Positions 10,966-21,177 are shown, counted from the stretch's first letter. The stretch is 64,000 nt of DNA from Liquorilactobacillus hordei DSM 19519 (GCF_019443985.1 NZ_CP049303.1:620001-684000); one strand, 5' to 3'. Notes: generated from the sequence alone by a model not told the origin. Numbers and translations are program-made.

Positions 10966-11364
10966 ATGGTCATGACTGATCCAATCGCAGACTTCTTGAC
11001 ACGTGTTCGCAATGCTAATATGGCAAAGCACGAATCTCTTGAAGTACCTGCTTCAAAAATTAAGCACGATATTGCAGAAATCCTCAAAAATGAAGGTTTC
11101 ATTCGCAATGTTGAATATATTGATGATGACAAACAAGGAATTATCCGTGTATTCTTGAAATTCAGTAAAGATAACGAACGTGTTATTACTGGGATTAAAC
11201 GTATTTCAAAACCTGGTTTACGTTCATATGTTAAAGCAGACGCTGTTCCTAAGGTTCTAAACGGCTTAGGAATCGCTATTCTCTCAACCTCAGAAGGGGT
11301 TATGACAGATAAAGACGCCCGTGCAAAGAATATTGGCGGCGAAGTATTAGCATACGTTTGGTAG
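10966..11364 (+). CDS. rpsH: 30S ribosomal protein S8
   Basis: S8 binds the central domain of 16S rRNA. The 132-residue protein begins [16 protein letters not shown] and ends GGEVLAYVW, the family C-terminus. AAAGGAGGG lies ahead of the ATG at 10966. A second ATG two codons in is an equally workable start, so the N-terminus is uncertain by two residues. Confidence 0.97.
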   Translation: MVMTDPIADFLTRVRNANMAKHESLEVPASKIKHDIAEILKNEGFIRNVEYIDDDKQGIIRVFLKFSKDNERVITGIKRISKPGLRSYVKADAVPKVLNGLGIAILSTSEGVMTDKDARAKNIGGEVLAYVW

Positions 11365-11395
11365 AAATTTTCGAAAGTAAGGAGGTGTCACTACC

Positions 11396-11932
11396 GTGAG
11401 TCGTATTGGTTATAAAGAAGTTACTGTACCTGCCGGTATTGAGGTCAAGCATGATGGAAATATCGTGACTGTTAAAGGTCCTAAGGGTGAATTAACTCGT
11501 GAATTCTCTGACAAGATTTCAATGGAAATCGAAGGTAATGTTGTTAAGTTTGATCGTTCAAGCGACGATAGCAAGACAAAAGCATTACATGGGACAACAA
11601 GAGCTGTATTCCATAACATGGTATTAGGTGTTAGTGAAGGATTCAAGAAAGAATTAGAACTTCAAGGTGTTGGTTACCGTGCACAAATGAAAGGTAATAC
11701 ACTCGTACTGAATGTTGGTTATTCTCATCCAGTAGAGTTTGTTGCTGAAAATGGTATCAGCATTGAAGCACCTTCTGCAACTTCAATAATTGTTTCTGGT
11801 ATTTCAAAAGAAGCTGTTGGAGATTTTGCTGCAAAAATTCGTTTGACACGTGCTCCAGAACCTTACAAGGGCAAGGGAATTCGTTATAAAGGTGAAATTG
11901 TTCGTCGTAAGGAAGGTAAGACTGGTAAGTAA
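11396..11932 (+). CDS. rplF: 50S ribosomal protein L6
   Basis: L6 sits near the sarcin-ricin loop. It has 178 residues with two similar alpha-beta domains and the C-terminal [14 protein letters not shown] motif. GTG start at 11396 after AAGGAGGTG. Confidence 0.98.
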   Translation: MSRIGYKEVTVPAGIEVKHDGNIVTVKGPKGELTREFSDKISMEIEGNVVKFDRSSDDSKTKALHGTTRAVFHNMVLGVSEGFKKELELQGVGYRAQMKGNTLVLNVGYSHPVEFVAENGISIEAPSATSIIVSGISKEAVGDFAAKIRLTRAPEPYKGKGIRYKGEIVRRKEGKTGK

Positions 11933-11978
11933 TTAGTCTAACTAAAGAAGATACAAATTAAATTAAGAGGTGAAAATT

Positions 11979-12335
11979 GTGATTTCAAAACCAGATAAAA
12001 ATAAGACACGTCAAAAGCGTCATTTACGTGTCCGTGGTAAGATCTCTGGTACAGCTAAGTGCCCACGCTTAAATGTTTATCGTTCAAACAAAAACATCTA
12101 CGCTCAAGTAATTGATGACGTAGCGGGTGTGACGCTAGTTAGTGCCTCTACATTAGATAGTGAAGTCAGTGGTAACTCTAAGACAGAACAAGCTACTTCA
12201 GTTGGTGAAGTTGTTGCAAAACGTTCTATTGAAAAGGGTATTAAAGAAGTTGTTTTTGACCGTGGTGGATACTTGTATCATGGACGTGTTGAAGCACTCG
12301 CAACTGCTGCTCGTGAAAATGGATTAGACTTTTAG
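11979..12335 (+). CDS. rplR: 50S ribosomal protein L18
   Basis: L18 binds 5S rRNA together with L5. The GTG at 11979 ([15 protein letters not shown], 118 residues) aligns with the start of other bacterial L18 proteins. An in-frame GTG at 11970 overlaps the AAGAGGTG ribosome binding site and is rejected. [14 protein letters not shown] is the family core. Confidence 0.94.
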   Translation: MISKPDKNKTRQKRHLRVRGKISGTAKCPRLNVYRSNKNIYAQVIDDVAGVTLVSASTLDSEVSGNSKTEQATSVGEVVAKRSIEKGIKEVVFDRGGYLYHGRVEALATAARENGLDF

Positions 12336-12356
12336 GAAAGGGAGGGAAACTAATTT

Positions 12357-12857
12357 ATGACTTTTATCGATCCTGCTCAATTAGACTTAGAAGATCGCGT
12401 TGTTGCGATTAACCGTATCACAAAAGTTGTTAAAGGTGGACGTCGCTTGCGTTTTGCTGCCTTAGTTATCGTTGGAGACCACAATGGCCATGTTGGCTTT
12501 GGTACAGGTAAGGCACAAGAAGTTCCTGATGCTATCCGTAAAGCTGTTGATGATGCTCGTAAGAACCTTATCACAGTTCCAATGGTTAACGATACGCTTC
12601 CTCATGAAGTTCTAGGTGAATATAGTGGTAGTCGTATTATGTTGAAACCAGCTACAGCCGGTTCAGGTGTTGCTGCTGGTGGTGCTGTCCGTGCCGTTAT
12701 GGAATTGTCTGGCGTTGCTGATGTTACAAGTAAATCACTTGGCTCAAGTACACCAATCAATGTTGTTCGTGCAACAATGGATGGTTTAACAAAAATGAAG
12801 AGTGCTGAAGAAGTTGCCGCACTTCGCGGTGTCTCAGCTCAACACTTAGCAGAATAA
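12357..12857 (+). CDS. rpsE: 30S ribosomal protein S5
   Basis: S5 shapes the mRNA channel and affects decoding accuracy. The 166 residues include the N-terminal double-stranded RNA-binding-like domain with [17 protein letters not shown] sequence (here [13 protein letters not shown]) and the C-terminal [16 protein letters not shown]. Upstream AGGGAGGG; ATG 12357. Confidence 0.98.
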   Translation: MTFIDPAQLDLEDRVVAINRITKVVKGGRRLRFAALVIVGDHNGHVGFGTGKAQEVPDAIRKAVDDARKNLITVPMVNDTLPHEVLGEYSGSRIMLKPATAGSGVAAGGAVRAVMELSGVADVTSKSLGSSTPINVVRATMDGLTKMKSAEEVAALRGVSAQHLAE

Positions 12858-12872
12858 AGGAGGCTCAATATT

Positions 12873-13055
12873 ATGGCTAATTTAAAAGTTACTTTGGTTC
12901 GTAGTGTCATTGGGCGTCCTCAAAAACAACGCGATGTTGTTAAAGCACTTGGTTTAGGACGTATTAGTAGTTCAGTAGTACTTCCTGATAATGCTGCAAC
13001 ACGTGGTGCTGTTGCGAAAATCAACCATTTGGTTGAAGTTTCAATTGCTGAGTAA
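12873..13055 (+). CDS. rpmD: 50S ribosomal protein L30
   Basis: L30 is a small 60-residue 50S protein with [25 protein letters not shown], the family signature. Fifteen bases separate it from rpsE, with AAAGGAGG between. It is present in Firmicutes but missing in several other lineages. Confidence 0.96.
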   Translation: MANLKVTLVRSVIGRPQKQRDVVKALGLGRISSSVVLPDNAATRGAVAKINHLVEVSIAE

Positions 13056-13101
13056 TCGTTTATGACATGTTATAATTATTAATTAAGGAGGTGCCAACCT
13101 G

Positions 13102-13536
13102 ATGGAATTGCATGAGTTAAAAGCAAGTGAAGGTTCACGTCACGTACGTAATCGTGTAGGTCGCGGAACTTCATCCGGAAATGGTAAGACAGCTGGACGT
13201 GGTCAGAAAGGCCAAAAAGCTCGTAGTAAAGTACGTTTGGGCTTTGAAGGTGGACAAATGCCATTGTTCCGTCGTATGCCAAAACGTGGTTTCCAAAATA
13301 TCAATCGCAAGGAATTTGCAGTTGTTAATTTAGATACACTTAACAAATTCGATGATGGTACAGAAATTACACCAGTACTTTTAGTTGAGAATGGTGTTGT
13401 TAAAAAAGAATTGAACGGAATTAAAATTCTAGGTAATGGTGAGTTAACTAAGAAGTTAACTGTCAAAGCTAATAAATTCTCTGCTTCAGCTAAAGAAGCT
13501 ATTGAAGCAGCTGGCGGTCAAGCCGAGGTGATTTAA
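13102..13536 (+). CDS. rplO: 50S ribosomal protein L15
   Basis: L15 is a late-assembly 50S protein with a glycine- and arginine-rich N-terminus ([19 protein letters not shown], about 19-37). It has 144 residues. Its final base is the first base of the secY ATG, which points to coupled translation. Confidence 0.97.
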   Translation: MELHELKASEGSRHVRNRVGRGTSSGNGKTAGRGQKGQKARSKVRLGFEGGQMPLFRRMPKRGFQNINRKEFAVVNLDTLNKFDDGTEITPVLLVENGVVKKELNGIKILGNGELTKKLTVKANKFSASAKEAIEAAGGQAEVI

Positions 13537-14831
13537 TGCTTAAAACAATGAAGAACGCCTTAGCTGTAAAAGAGATCCGTAACAAAATCTTATTTACATT
13601 AGGTGTCTTGATTGTATTTCGTTTAGGCACATATATCACAGTCCCTGGGATCAACGCTAAAGCTTTAAGTAGTGTTGCATCTTCAGGGTTAGTTAGTATC
13701 TTGAATACTTTTAGTGGTGGTGGTTTGACGAATTATTCCATCTTAGCAATGGGTGTCTCACCATATATCACTGCGCAGATTATTGTTCAACTACTTCAAA
13801 TGGATATTGTTCCACGCTTTGTTGAGTGGAGTAAGCAAGGTGAAGTTGGTCGTAGGAAGCTTAATCAAGCTACAAGATATTTAACAATAGTGCTGGCGTT
13901 TGTACAGTCAATTGGAATTACAGCTGGGTTTAATGCACTGAGCAGTTTGAATTTAGTTGAAAATCCAGGCATTAAGACTTATGTAAGTATTGGAATCATT
14001 TTAACGGGTGGTTCACTGTTTACTACATGGCTTGGTGACATGATTACCGATAGAGGTTTCGGGAACGGAATTTCAATGATAATTATGGCTGGTATTATTG
14101 CAAGAATTCCAACTGGTATTCAACAGATTTACAATGATCAATTTGCTGATGCTTCATCTAGTGATTTGTGGAAGAGTATTTTATATGTTGTTGTATTGGT
14201 ATTGGCTATTTTAATAATTGTTGCTTTTGTTACATATGTACAACAAGCCAGTTATAAAATCCCGATTCAGTATACTAGACGACTTGCAGGAGCAACTAAT
14301 AGCTCATACCTCCCATTGAAAATCAATGTGGCAGGTGTTATTCCAGTTATTTTTGCGAGTTCCTTTATTGCAACGCCACAAACTATTTTGATGGCATTCA
14401 CACAGAATTATTCTGAAGCTACATGGTATAAGGTAATGACTAATATCTTTAATATGCAGGCTACAGGTGGAATGATTCTTTATACTGTTTTGATTGTTGT
14501 ATTTACTTTCTTCTATGCGTTCGTTCAGGTTAATCCTGAAAAATTATCGGAGAATTTGCAAAAACAAGGCAGTTATATTCCAAGTGTCTGGCCAGGTAAA
14601 GAAACTGAAAAATTTGTTTCACGCCTGTTAATGCGTTTAAGTTCAGTCGGTTCACTCTTCTTAGGACTTGTTGCTTTAATACCATTGATTGCCTCAAATG
14701 TTTGGGGATTAGATGAATCAATTGGTTTAGGTGGAACAAGTTTATTGATTGTTGTGGGGGTTGCACTTGAATCAATCAGACAATTAAAGGGTATGATGAT
14801 GAAGCGTGAGTATGTTGGCTTCATCAGATAA
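13536..14831 (+). CDS. secY: Preprotein translocase subunit SecY
   Basis: SecY is the channel of the SecYEG translocon in the cytoplasmic membrane. The 431-residue protein has ten predicted membrane spans, an early PYITAQIIVQLLQ segment, and the cytoplasmic loop with YTRRLAGA. Overlap with rplO by one base keeps it in the spc operon. It is followed by a terminator-like hairpin before adk. Confidence 0.97.
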   Translation: MLKTMKNALAVKEIRNKILFTLGVLIVFRLGTYITVPGINAKALSSVASSGLVSILNTFSGGGLTNYSILAMGVSPYITAQIIVQLLQMDIVPRFVEWSKQGEVGRRKLNQATRYLTIVLAFVQSIGITAGFNALSSLNLVENPGIKTYVSIGIILTGGSLFTTWLGDMITDRGFGNGISMIIMAGIIARIPTGIQQIYNDQFADASSSDLWKSILYVVVLVLAILIIVAFVTYVQQASYKIPIQYTRRLAGATNSSYLPLKINVAGVIPVIFASSFIATPQTILMAFTQNYSEATWYKVMTNIFNMQATGGMILYTVLIVVFTFFYAFVQVNPEKLSENLQKQGSYIPSVWPGKETEKFVSRLLMRLSSVGSLFLGLVALIPLIASNVWGLDESIGLGGTSLLIVVGVALESIRQLKGMMMKREYVGFIR

Positions 14832-14847
14832 GTTAGTGATGATGAGA

Positions 14848-14886
14848 GAAAGTTCGGCTTCGCTTTAGTGGAGCCAACTTTTTAAT
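14848..14886 (+). terminator. Terminator-like hairpin between secY and adk
   Basis: AAAGTT-GGCTTC (about 14849-14860) pairs with GGAGCC-AACTTT (about 14870-14881) with one bulged base, followed by TTTTAATTT. Since the ribosomal genes continue downstream, it probably only partly terminates. Confidence 0.6.
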
Positions 14887-14921
14887 TTAAACCTAATTAC
14901 ACATTCTATGGAGGTTATTGA

Positions 14922-15587
<666 letters not shown>

Positions 15588-15603
15588 TAATGGTCGAAAT
15601 AAC

Positions 15604-15632
15604 TTGCATATAATCCTTTGAAATGATATACT
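15604..15632 (+). promoter_or_regulatory. Promoter ahead of infA with a structured leader
   Basis: TTGCAT (15604-15609), 17-bp spacer and TATACT (15627-15632) suggest independent transcription of infA and the genes after it. The roughly 130-nt leader contains an inverted repeat around 15698-15725 (ACTCCTT / AAGGAGT with further pairing). The right arm resembles a ribosome binding site, but it is far from the infA start. Confidence 0.6.
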
Positions 15633-15769
15633 GTTTCAGGTTTATCTTTTCAATAGGATTAGTCTGTCCATTTGGATGGATTAGCTTGCGTAAAGTAGTT
15701 ACTCCTTGGTTTTAAGGAGTTACCGTTTTGCGTGTAAAGTTTTAAAACCATTTAAGGAGGTACTTTTGC

Positions 15770-15988
15770 GTGGCGAAAGATGATGTGATTGAAATTGAGG
15801 GTACAATCAAAGAAACGTTACCCAATGCGATGTTCAAGGTTGAACTCGAGAACGGACACGAGATATTAGCTCATGTATCAGGAAAAATCAGAATGCATTA
15901 TATTCGCATTTTACCTGGTGATAAGGTAACTGTCGAAATGTCCCCTTACGATTTAACTAAGGGCCGCATTACCTATCGCTTTAAATAG
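15770..15988 (+). CDS. infA: Translation initiation factor IF-1
   Basis: IF-1 occupies the ribosomal A site during initiation. The 72-residue S1-type OB-fold protein reads [19 protein letters not shown] and ends RITYRFK, as in the family. GTG start after AAGGAGG. It follows its own promoter and a 180-nt gap from adk. Confidence 0.97.
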   Translation: MAKDDVIEIEGTIKETLPNAMFKVELENGHEILAHVSGKIRMHYIRILPGDKVTVEMSPYDLTKGRITYRFK

Positions 15989-16022
15989 ATTGTACTTCAA
16001 ATACATTTGGGAGGTATAATTC

Positions 16023-16136
16023 ATGAAGGTAAGACCATCAGTAAAACCAATGTGCGAACACTGTAAAGTGATTAAGCGCAAGGGTCGTGTTATGGTGATT
16101 TGCTCAAATCCAAAACACAAACAACGTCAGGGATAA
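16023..16136 (+). CDS. rpmJ: 50S ribosomal protein L36
   Basis: A 37-residue ORF translates as [16 protein letters not shown] and continues with a basic segment to KHKQRQG. The C11, C14, C27 and H32 pattern is the zinc ribbon of L36. GGGAGG lies 10 nt upstream. Its position between infA and rpsM is the standard one. It is the Cys-containing, Zn-dependent form. Confidence 0.96.
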
Positions 16137-16161
16137 TTAAAAATTAGGAGGTGTAATTGTT

Positions 16162-16527
16162 ATGGCTCGTATTGCAGGTGTCGATTTACCACGTGACAAG
16201 CGTATCGTAATCGGATTAACTTACATTTATGGAATCGGTAATACTACAGCACAAAAAATCTTAGCAGAGGCAGAGGTGTCTGAGGATGTTCGTGTACGCG
16301 ATTTAACTTCTGATCAAGAAGATAAGATTCGTGCTGTTGCTGATAAGTACAAAGTCGAAGGTGATCTTCGTCGTGAAGTCAGCTTAGATATCAAACGTTT
16401 ATCAGAAATTGGATCATACCGAGGTCTGCGTCATCGTCGTCATTTACCAGTTCGTGGACAAAACACGAAGAATAACGCACGTACACGCAAAGGCCCAGCT
16501 ACATCAATTGCTGGTAAAAAGAAATAA
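16162..16527 (+). CDS. rpsM: 30S ribosomal protein S13
   Basis: S13 makes inter-subunit bridges and contacts P-site tRNA. The 121-residue protein begins [15 protein letters not shown] and has the [17 protein letters not shown] segment followed by a basic tail. AGGAGGTG precedes the ATG. Confidence 0.98.
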   Translation: MARIAGVDLPRDKRIVIGLTYIYGIGNTTAQKILAEAEVSEDVRVRDLTSDQEDKIRAVADKYKVEGDLRREVSLDIKRLSEIGSYRGLRHRRHLPVRGQNTKNNARTRKGPATSIAGKKK

Positions 16528-16552
16528 TTAATTAAAGGAGGTTAGCTATTTC

Positions 16553-16942
16553 ATGGCAGTTAAAAAAGGTTCACGTAAGCGTCGAGTAAAGAAAAATATT
16601 GAAGTCGGCGTAGCACATATTCACTCAACATTCAACAATACTCTTGTTATGATTACAGATGTTCACGGTAATGCTATTGCTTGGTCTTCTGCAGGCTCTC
16701 TTGGTTTCAGGGGTAGTCGTAAATCAACTCCATTTGCTGCTCAAATGGCTGCAGAAGCTGCAGCAAAGGGTTCAATGGAACATGGTATGAAGAGTGTCGA
16801 AGTTGCAGTTAAAGGCCCTGGTTCTGGTCGTGAAGCCGCTATTCGTGCTTTACAGACGACTGGTCTTGAGGTTACATCTATTCGCGATGTGACACCAGTT
16901 CCTCATAATGGATGTCGTCCTCCAAAACGCCGTCGTGTTTAA
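16553..16942 (+). CDS. rpsK: 30S ribosomal protein S11
   Basis: S11 forms the platform of the 30S subunit. The 129 residues include [15 protein letters not shown] and the C-terminal [13 protein letters not shown], which are diagnostic. AAAGGAGG lies upstream. Confidence 0.98.
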   Translation: MAVKKGSRKRRVKKNIEVGVAHIHSTFNNTLVMITDVHGNAIAWSSAGSLGFRGSRKSTPFAAQMAAEAAAKGSMEHGMKSVEVAVKGPGSGREAAIRALQTTGLEVTSIRDVTPVPHNGCRPPKRRRV

Positions 16943-17027
16943 TATGGTTTCGTATTCATTTTGAGGTAAATCTTCATAATGTTTTCGCCAGATTACACGT
17001 CGTGTTTTGAAAGGGGTAAAGATAAGA

Positions 17028-17972
17028 ATGATTGAATTTGAAAAACCAAAAATTCATAAAATAGAAGAAAATCTTGATTATGGTAAATTTGTTATTGAAC
17101 CGCTTGAACGTGGCTATGGTACTACTTTAGGTAATTCACTTCGTCGTATTTTGCTTTCATCACTTCCTGGTGCAGCAATTACTGATATTCAAATTGATGG
17201 TGTATTGCATGAATTCTCAACTATTAAGGGTGTTCTTGAAGATGTGACACAAATTATTTTGAATCTTAAGAAAGTTGCTTTGCGAGTTGATTCAGAAGAA
17301 AATCAAACATTGGAAATCAATGTTGCCGGTCCTCTTGAAGTAACTGCAGGTGATATTCAAGGAAGTAGTGATGTCGAGGTTCTTAATCCTGATCTGTATA
17401 TCTGTACAGTTGCCGAAGGGGCATCATTCCATATTCGAATGACTGCTAACACTGGCCGTGGTTATGTTTCTGCTGATGATAACAAAGCCAGGGCTGATGA
17501 TATGCCAATTGGTGTATTACCAATTGACTCAATTTATACCCCAATTGAACGTGTAAACTATCAAGTTGAGAAAGCACGTGTTGGTCAAAGAGATGATTTT
17601 GATAAGTTGACACTTGATGTTTGGACTAACGGTGCAGTTACTCCAAGTGAAGCAATCAGCTTATCTGCGAAAATTTTAACAGAGCATTTGACTTTATTTG
17701 TTGATCTTACTGATGAGGCAAAGAATGCTGAAATCATGGTAGAAAAAGAAGAAACACATAAAGAAAAAATGCTTGAGATGACGATTGAAGAGCTTGATTT
17801 ATCAGTTCGTTCTTATAATTGCTTGAAACGTGCTGGAATCAACACAGTTCAAGAATTAACTAATAAGTCTGAAGCTGATATGATGAAGGTCCGCAATCTT
17901 GGACGTAAGTCATTAGAAGAAGTTAAGAATAAACTTGTTGACTTGGGTTTATCATTACGTCATGATGACTAA
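17028..17972 (+). CDS. rpoA: RNA polymerase subunit alpha
   Basis: The 314-residue alpha subunit has an N-terminal assembly domain ([19 protein letters not shown] near 28-46), a linker near residue 235 and the C-terminal DNA/activator-binding domain ([17 protein letters not shown]). ATG 17028 ([14 protein letters not shown]) is preferred over an upstream in-frame ATG at 17007 because AAAGGGG lies between them and family members start here. Confidence 0.98.
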   Translation: MIEFEKPKIHKIEENLDYGKFVIEPLERGYGTTLGNSLRRILLSSLPGAAITDIQIDGVLHEFSTIKGVLEDVTQIILNLKKVALRVDSEENQTLEINVAGPLEVTAGDIQGSSDVEVLNPDLYICTVAEGASFHIRMTANTGRGYVSADDNKARADDMPIGVLPIDSIYTPIERVNYQVEKARVGQRDDFDKLTLDVWTNGAVTPSEAISLSAKILTEHLTLFVDLTDEAKNAEIMVEKEETHKEKMLEMTIEELDLSVRSYNCLKRAGINTVQELTNKSEADMMKVRNLGRKSLEEVKNKLVDLGLSLRHDD

Positions 17973-17997
17973 TCTTTATTAAGGGAGGGAATACTTC

Positions 17998-18381
17998 ATG
18001 GGTTACCGTAAATTAGGACGAACAAGTTCACATCGTAAAGCTATGTTGCGTAACTTGACGACTGACTTGCTCGTTAACGAAAAAATCATAACAACTGATG
18101 CACGTGCTAAAGAAGTGCGTAAATCAGCTGAAAAGATGATTTCATTAGGTAAGAAGGGCGACTTGGCTTCTCGTCGTCGTGCTGCAGCATTTTTGATGAA
18201 TGTTGTTGCTGACGTTAAAGAAGACGGTGATAATGTTGTTGTTCAATCAGCATTACAAAAGCTTTTCTCAGAATTAGCACCACGTTTTGAAGAACGCAAT
18301 GGTGGTTACACACGTATCCTCAAGATGGATGAACGTCGTGGAGATGCAGCAAAAATGGTTGTTCTTGAATTAGTTGACTAA
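17998..18381 (+). CDS. rplQ: 50S ribosomal protein L17
   Basis: L17 sits near the tunnel exit. It has 127 residues and begins [20 protein letters not shown]. It is the last gene of the alpha operon, with AGGGAGGG ahead. A long hairpin element and a terminator follow. Confidence 0.98.
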   Translation: MGYRKLGRTSSHRKAMLRNLTTDLLVNEKIITTDARAKEVRKSAEKMISLGKKGDLASRRRAAAFLMNVVADVKEDGDNVVVQSALQKLFSELAPRFEERNGGYTRILKMDERRGDAAKMVVLELVD

Positions 18382-18402
18382 TTTGAAATAGCTATCATTT
18401 TG

Positions 18403-18504
18403 TCACTTTTATAACGATAACTGGGCGTTACGATGATGGGTAGTTCCTAGTCTAGTCCTAAGTACCTTAACTGGGAAACCTTCGTTATAAAAAGTGATTT
18501 TTTT
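18403..18504 (+). ncRNA. Structured RNA element after rplQ
   Basis: Bases 18403-18417 pair with 18481-18496 in a 15-bp stem with one bulged A, closing a loop of about 63 nt, and seven T follow. The loop holds two copies of TAACTGGG (about 18418 and 18468) and a GGGTA/TACC helix. It could be a complex terminator, a 3'UTR-derived small RNA or a regulatory structure. I do not recognise a known family. Confidence 0.5.
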
Positions 18505-18543
18505 GGTTCTAAAGCATTTTTATGCTTTGGAACCTTTTTTTTA
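18505..18543 (+). terminator. Intrinsic terminator of the alpha operon
   Basis: A 13-bp stem (GGTTCTAAAGCAT with ATGCTTTGGAACC, one G-U pair) encloses a short T-rich loop and is followed by eight T. Confidence 0.92.
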
Positions 18544-18546
18544 TTT

Positions 18547-18703
18547 GAGGCTGGGTGAAAAGTTAAATTTTGATTCAGTTCCTCTATTTATTCCGTATAA
18601 ACGTGTTTCATAAGTCAAAATTCTCCGTCTAACTTCGAATTACTCATAGCAAAATACTCGCTATGTTCGTAATTTCAAGTTAGTACTCAAATTTTCTCGA
18701 CTT
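18547..18703. repeat. Intergenic repeat, copy A (left part, interrupted by the insertion sequence)
   Basis: This segment closely matches copy B at 33366-33539, sharing for instance CCGTCTAACTTCGAATTAC and CGCTATGTTCGTAATTTC. The head GAGGCTGGG...CCTC can form a hairpin. The central part folds as ATTAC-CATAGC / GCTATG-GTAAT. Its right end continues at 20177 on the far side of the insertion sequence. Confidence 0.8.
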
Positions 18704-18736
18704 TGTACTGCCTTAAAAAAGTTGGACATGTTTGTT

Positions 18737-19579
18737 TTAATTATTAGTTAGATACTGTTTACGATATTCGACTGGAGTTAATCCGTGACGCTTAAGTGAA
18801 ATTCGCTGGTTATTATACCAAGCAACATAATGTTCCACTAATGTACTTAGTTCACTGAGCGAAGTAACCTTAATGCGCCTTAAACATTCACGTTTAAGCA
18901 TACTGAAAAAGCTCTCAACTGGGGCATTGTCTAAACAATTTCCCTTACGAGACATGCTTTGAATGAAATGATGATGTCTTAGTTTAGCTTGATAATTGGT
19001 CATTTGATATTGCCATCCTTGATCAGAGTGTAGAATTGGTTTAGTTGTTGCGGGAATCTTTTTAATGACTGTCTCAAGGGTTTGATCGATTAAAACACGA
19101 TTGGGTGTTGAACTAACTTTAGCGGCTAAAACTTCATTACTAGCCTCATCAATAACTGTCGAAATATAACCCCATTTTCCACACGTAAGTTTAAACTGAC
19201 TGACGTCAGTATGCAAAACAGTATATGGTTTATGGGCCTTGAATTGTTGCTTGAGCAAGTTAGGTACCACCTGTCCAACATGACCATGATATGAGTTGTA
19301 CCGCCCAGAATGTTTTGAAAAAAGAGTAACTTTCAGACCCATAGAAAACATAATTTTACGAACAGTTTCTAGACAAAGTTTAACATGATGCTGTTTTAAA
19401 ACAAATCTCATGCGACGATAACCATAAGTTTGATGAGAGCGGGCAAATTCTTGCCGAATAATTTGTTTAACCTGACGATATTTATCAGGCCGGTTTAGAC
19501 AAGCTAAATGATAGTAATACGTCGAACGCGCAAGTCCCGCAACTTTTAAGAGCGTAATAAAGGGATAATCACGCCGCAA
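18737..19579 (-). CDS. IS150-group transposase OrfB (DDE integrase domain)
   Basis: OrfB supplies the RNase H-like catalytic domain. Visible residues are D125 (LHTDVSQF), D186 (LHSDQGWQ) and E222 (NAPVESFF), a DD(35)E triad, all intact. The TTG at 19579 is a nominal start only. The reading frame is open further upstream, and the product is expected as an OrfAB fusion made by -1 frameshifting at the A7 run (minus strand of 19636-19642) inside orfA, where the codons are CTA AAA AAA. The element looks functional from sequence. Confidence 0.93.
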   Translation of the reverse strand: MRRDYPFITLLKVAGLARSTYYYHLACLNRPDKYRQVKQIIRQEFARSHQTYGYRRMRFVLKQHHVKLCLETVRKIMFSMGLKVTLFSKHSGRYNSYHGHVGQVVPNLLKQQFKAHKPYTVLHTDVSQFKLTCGKWGYISTVIDEASNEVLAAKVSSTPNRVLIDQTLETVIKKIPATTKPILHSDQGWQYQMTNYQAKLRHHHFIQSMSRKGNCLDNAPVESFFSMLKRECLRRIKVTSLSELSTLVEHYVAWYNNQRISLKRHGLTPVEYRKQYLTNN

Positions 19580-19599
19580 TTCGTTAATTGTTTTAACTT

Positions 19600-20124
19600 T
19601 TAGTGCTGTTTTTTGTTTCGAATTACGGCATCCAATTTTTTTAGATAAACATTCTCAATTTTAGTATAGGAAAGTTCCTGTTCTAAATGTCTGATTTGTT
19701 TTTGTTGTCTCTCTATTAACTGTTGTTCGGTCTTTTTCTTGGATGTTTCTTTCTTTTTCTTAACCATCTTGGGTCGTCCTATCTTAGATGAAATTACGGC
19801 TTTAATTCCAAATTGCCGCATTAATTTAAGCCAATTATAAACGACTGTGTGGCTGATATCAAAGTGGATGGCTGTTTTTTGAATACTGGTAGAATGGTTC
19901 AAGTAATAGGTAATAACCGCTACCTTGAAATCATTAGAATAGTGCCGGCGTTTAAGCTGTTTAAGTCCGGTAGGACCAAAAGCTTTATAACGCGACACCC
20001 AAATTACTAATGGAGTATCACTCGGCATCTTATATTTCAGACACAGTGTGTGGAGTGAATTTTCACCATTTAAATATTCTTTAACTACTTTCAACTTAAA
20101 GCTGTAGGTATAATTACGTGTCAA
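19600..20124 (-). CDS. IS150-group transposase OrfA (helix-turn-helix protein)
   Basis: This DNA-binding partner has 174 residues, close to InsJ of IS150 (173). Two HTH-like segments lie in the first 110 residues, then a basic linker and a coiled-coil-like region, ending in YLKKLDAVIRNKK. The TTG at 20124 follows GGAGGTG on the minus strand. A longer ORF from 20172 starts inside the terminal repeat and is rejected. OrfA alone usually represses; the frameshifted OrfAB transposes. Confidence 0.9.
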   Translation of the reverse strand: MTRNYTYSFKLKVVKEYLNGENSLHTLCLKYKMPSDTPLVIWVSRYKAFGPTGLKQLKRRHYSNDFKVAVITYYLNHSTSIQKTAIHFDISHTVVYNWLKLMRQFGIKAVISSKIGRPKMVKKKKETSKKKTEQQLIERQQKQIRHLEQELSYTKIENVYLKKLDAVIRNKKQH

Positions 20125-20176
20125 AAAAGCACCTCCAAAACTTGATTTACATGTCCAAGTTTTGTAAGGCACTTCA

Positions 20177-20196
20177 TTTATGTCACACTCTCTTTT
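20177..20196. repeat. Intergenic repeat, copy A (right remnant)
   Basis: TTTATGTCACACTCTC matches the right end of copy B (CTTATGTCACACTCCC at about 33521-33536), so this is the piece cut off by the insertion sequence. Confidence 0.75.
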
Positions 20197-20308
20197 TTTA
20201 ATTTAACATGTTTTTCTCTCTTGATTTTGTCTAATGATTCGAATGTTAATCAGCAATTAATTATTATAAGCCAACTCTTTTTTAATAAGCTGAGTATGGT
20301 ATGATAAA

Positions 20309-20317
20309 TGTTATAAT
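20309..20317 (+). promoter_or_regulatory. Extended -10 promoter of the ecf operon
   Basis: TGTTATAAT is an extended -10 element with a consensus TATAAT at 20312-20317. The -35 region is poor. It lies 27 nt before the chosen ecfA1 start and shows that the longer ORF start at 20332 is unlikely. Confidence 0.6.
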
Positions 20318-20343
20318 ATTCTAGCTGGGGAGTGTACAGAATA

Positions 20344-21177
20344 GTGAATATAGTTGAAATCAAGAAGCTTACTTTTAAGTATCCGCAACAAGAAGCATAT
20401 AATTTCAATAATTTCGACTTGAAAATCAAAAAAGGTGAATGGCTCGCAATTATTGGACATAATGGTAGTGGTAAGAGCACATTAGTACGTTTGATAGATG
20501 GTTTACTTGCTCCTGAAAGTGGTGAAATTACAGTAAGCGGAATAAAACTTACTCCTGAGACAGTGTGGGATGTACGCAGCAAAATCGGTATGGTTTTCCA
20601 AAATCCTGACAATCAATTTGTAGGAGCTAATGTTGAAGATGATGTTGCTTTTGGATTAGAGAATGCTGCAATCCCACGTGATGAAATGTTAAAAAGGGTT
20701 AAAGAAGCGCTTAATCGTGTTGGAATGTGGAAGTTTGCAGATCATGAACCAGTTCGATTATCTGGTGGTCAGAAACAACGAGTTGCATTAGCGGGGATAA
20801 TTGCCCTAAAACCTGAGATTGTGATTCTTGATGAAGCAACAAGTATGCTTGACCCAGAAGGAAGACGGGCAGTTTTGGAGATTATTCGTGAACTGAACCA
20901 GCATGAACACTTAACGGTTATTTCGATTACACATGATATTGATGAAGCTTCTAAGGCACAGCGTGTAGTTGTGTTGGATGATGGCAAGATTGTACAAGAT
21001 GATGTTCCTGCTGAAATATTTGCACATGGGTCTAGGTTGATTAAATTGGGACTCGAGCCGCCTTTTTCTGAGAAATTAAAAAAAGAACTTGTAGAACAAG
21101 GAATTAAAGTACCTGATGAATACCTAACAAAAGAAGGAATGGTTGATTGGTTATGGCAATTATTTTCAAAGCAGTAA
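20344..21177 (+). CDS. ecfA1: ECF transporter ATPase EcfA1
   Basis: EcfA1 is one of the two ATPases of the shared energy-coupling-factor module for vitamin uptake. The 277-residue protein has Walker A GHNGSGKS (about 38-45), signature LSGGQKQR and Walker B ILDEATSMLD, where Ala replaces the usual Pro after the catalytic Glu. Start GTG 20344 is chosen for spacing from GGGGAG. It overlaps ecfA2. Confidence 0.94.
   Translation: MNIVEIKKLTFKYPQQEAYNFNNFDLKIKKGEWLAIIGHNGSGKSTLVRLIDGLLAPESGEITVSGIKLTPETVWDVRSKIGMVFQNPDNQFVGANVEDDVAFGLENAAIPRDEMLKRVKEALNRVGMWKFADHEPVRLSGGQKQRVALAGIIALKPEIVILDEATSMLDPEGRRAVLEIIRELNQHEHLTVISITHDIDEASKAQRVVVLDDGKIVQDDVPAEIFAHGSRLIKLGLEPPFSEKLKKELVEQGIKVPDEYLTKEGMVDWLWQLFSKQ

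Larger units (their letters stand above)
18704..20176 (-). mobile_element. IS3-family, IS150-group insertion sequence
   Basis: The 1473-bp element is bounded by 28-bp terminal inverted repeats (18704-18731 and 20149-20176) that match at 24 of 28 positions and begin TG / end CA. It contains orfA and orfB in the -1 relation usual for IS3. Flanks read CTT on the left and TTT on the right, perhaps a decayed 3-bp target duplication. Joining the flanks rebuilds the intergenic repeat seen intact at 33366-33539, which supports these ends. Confidence 0.93.
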
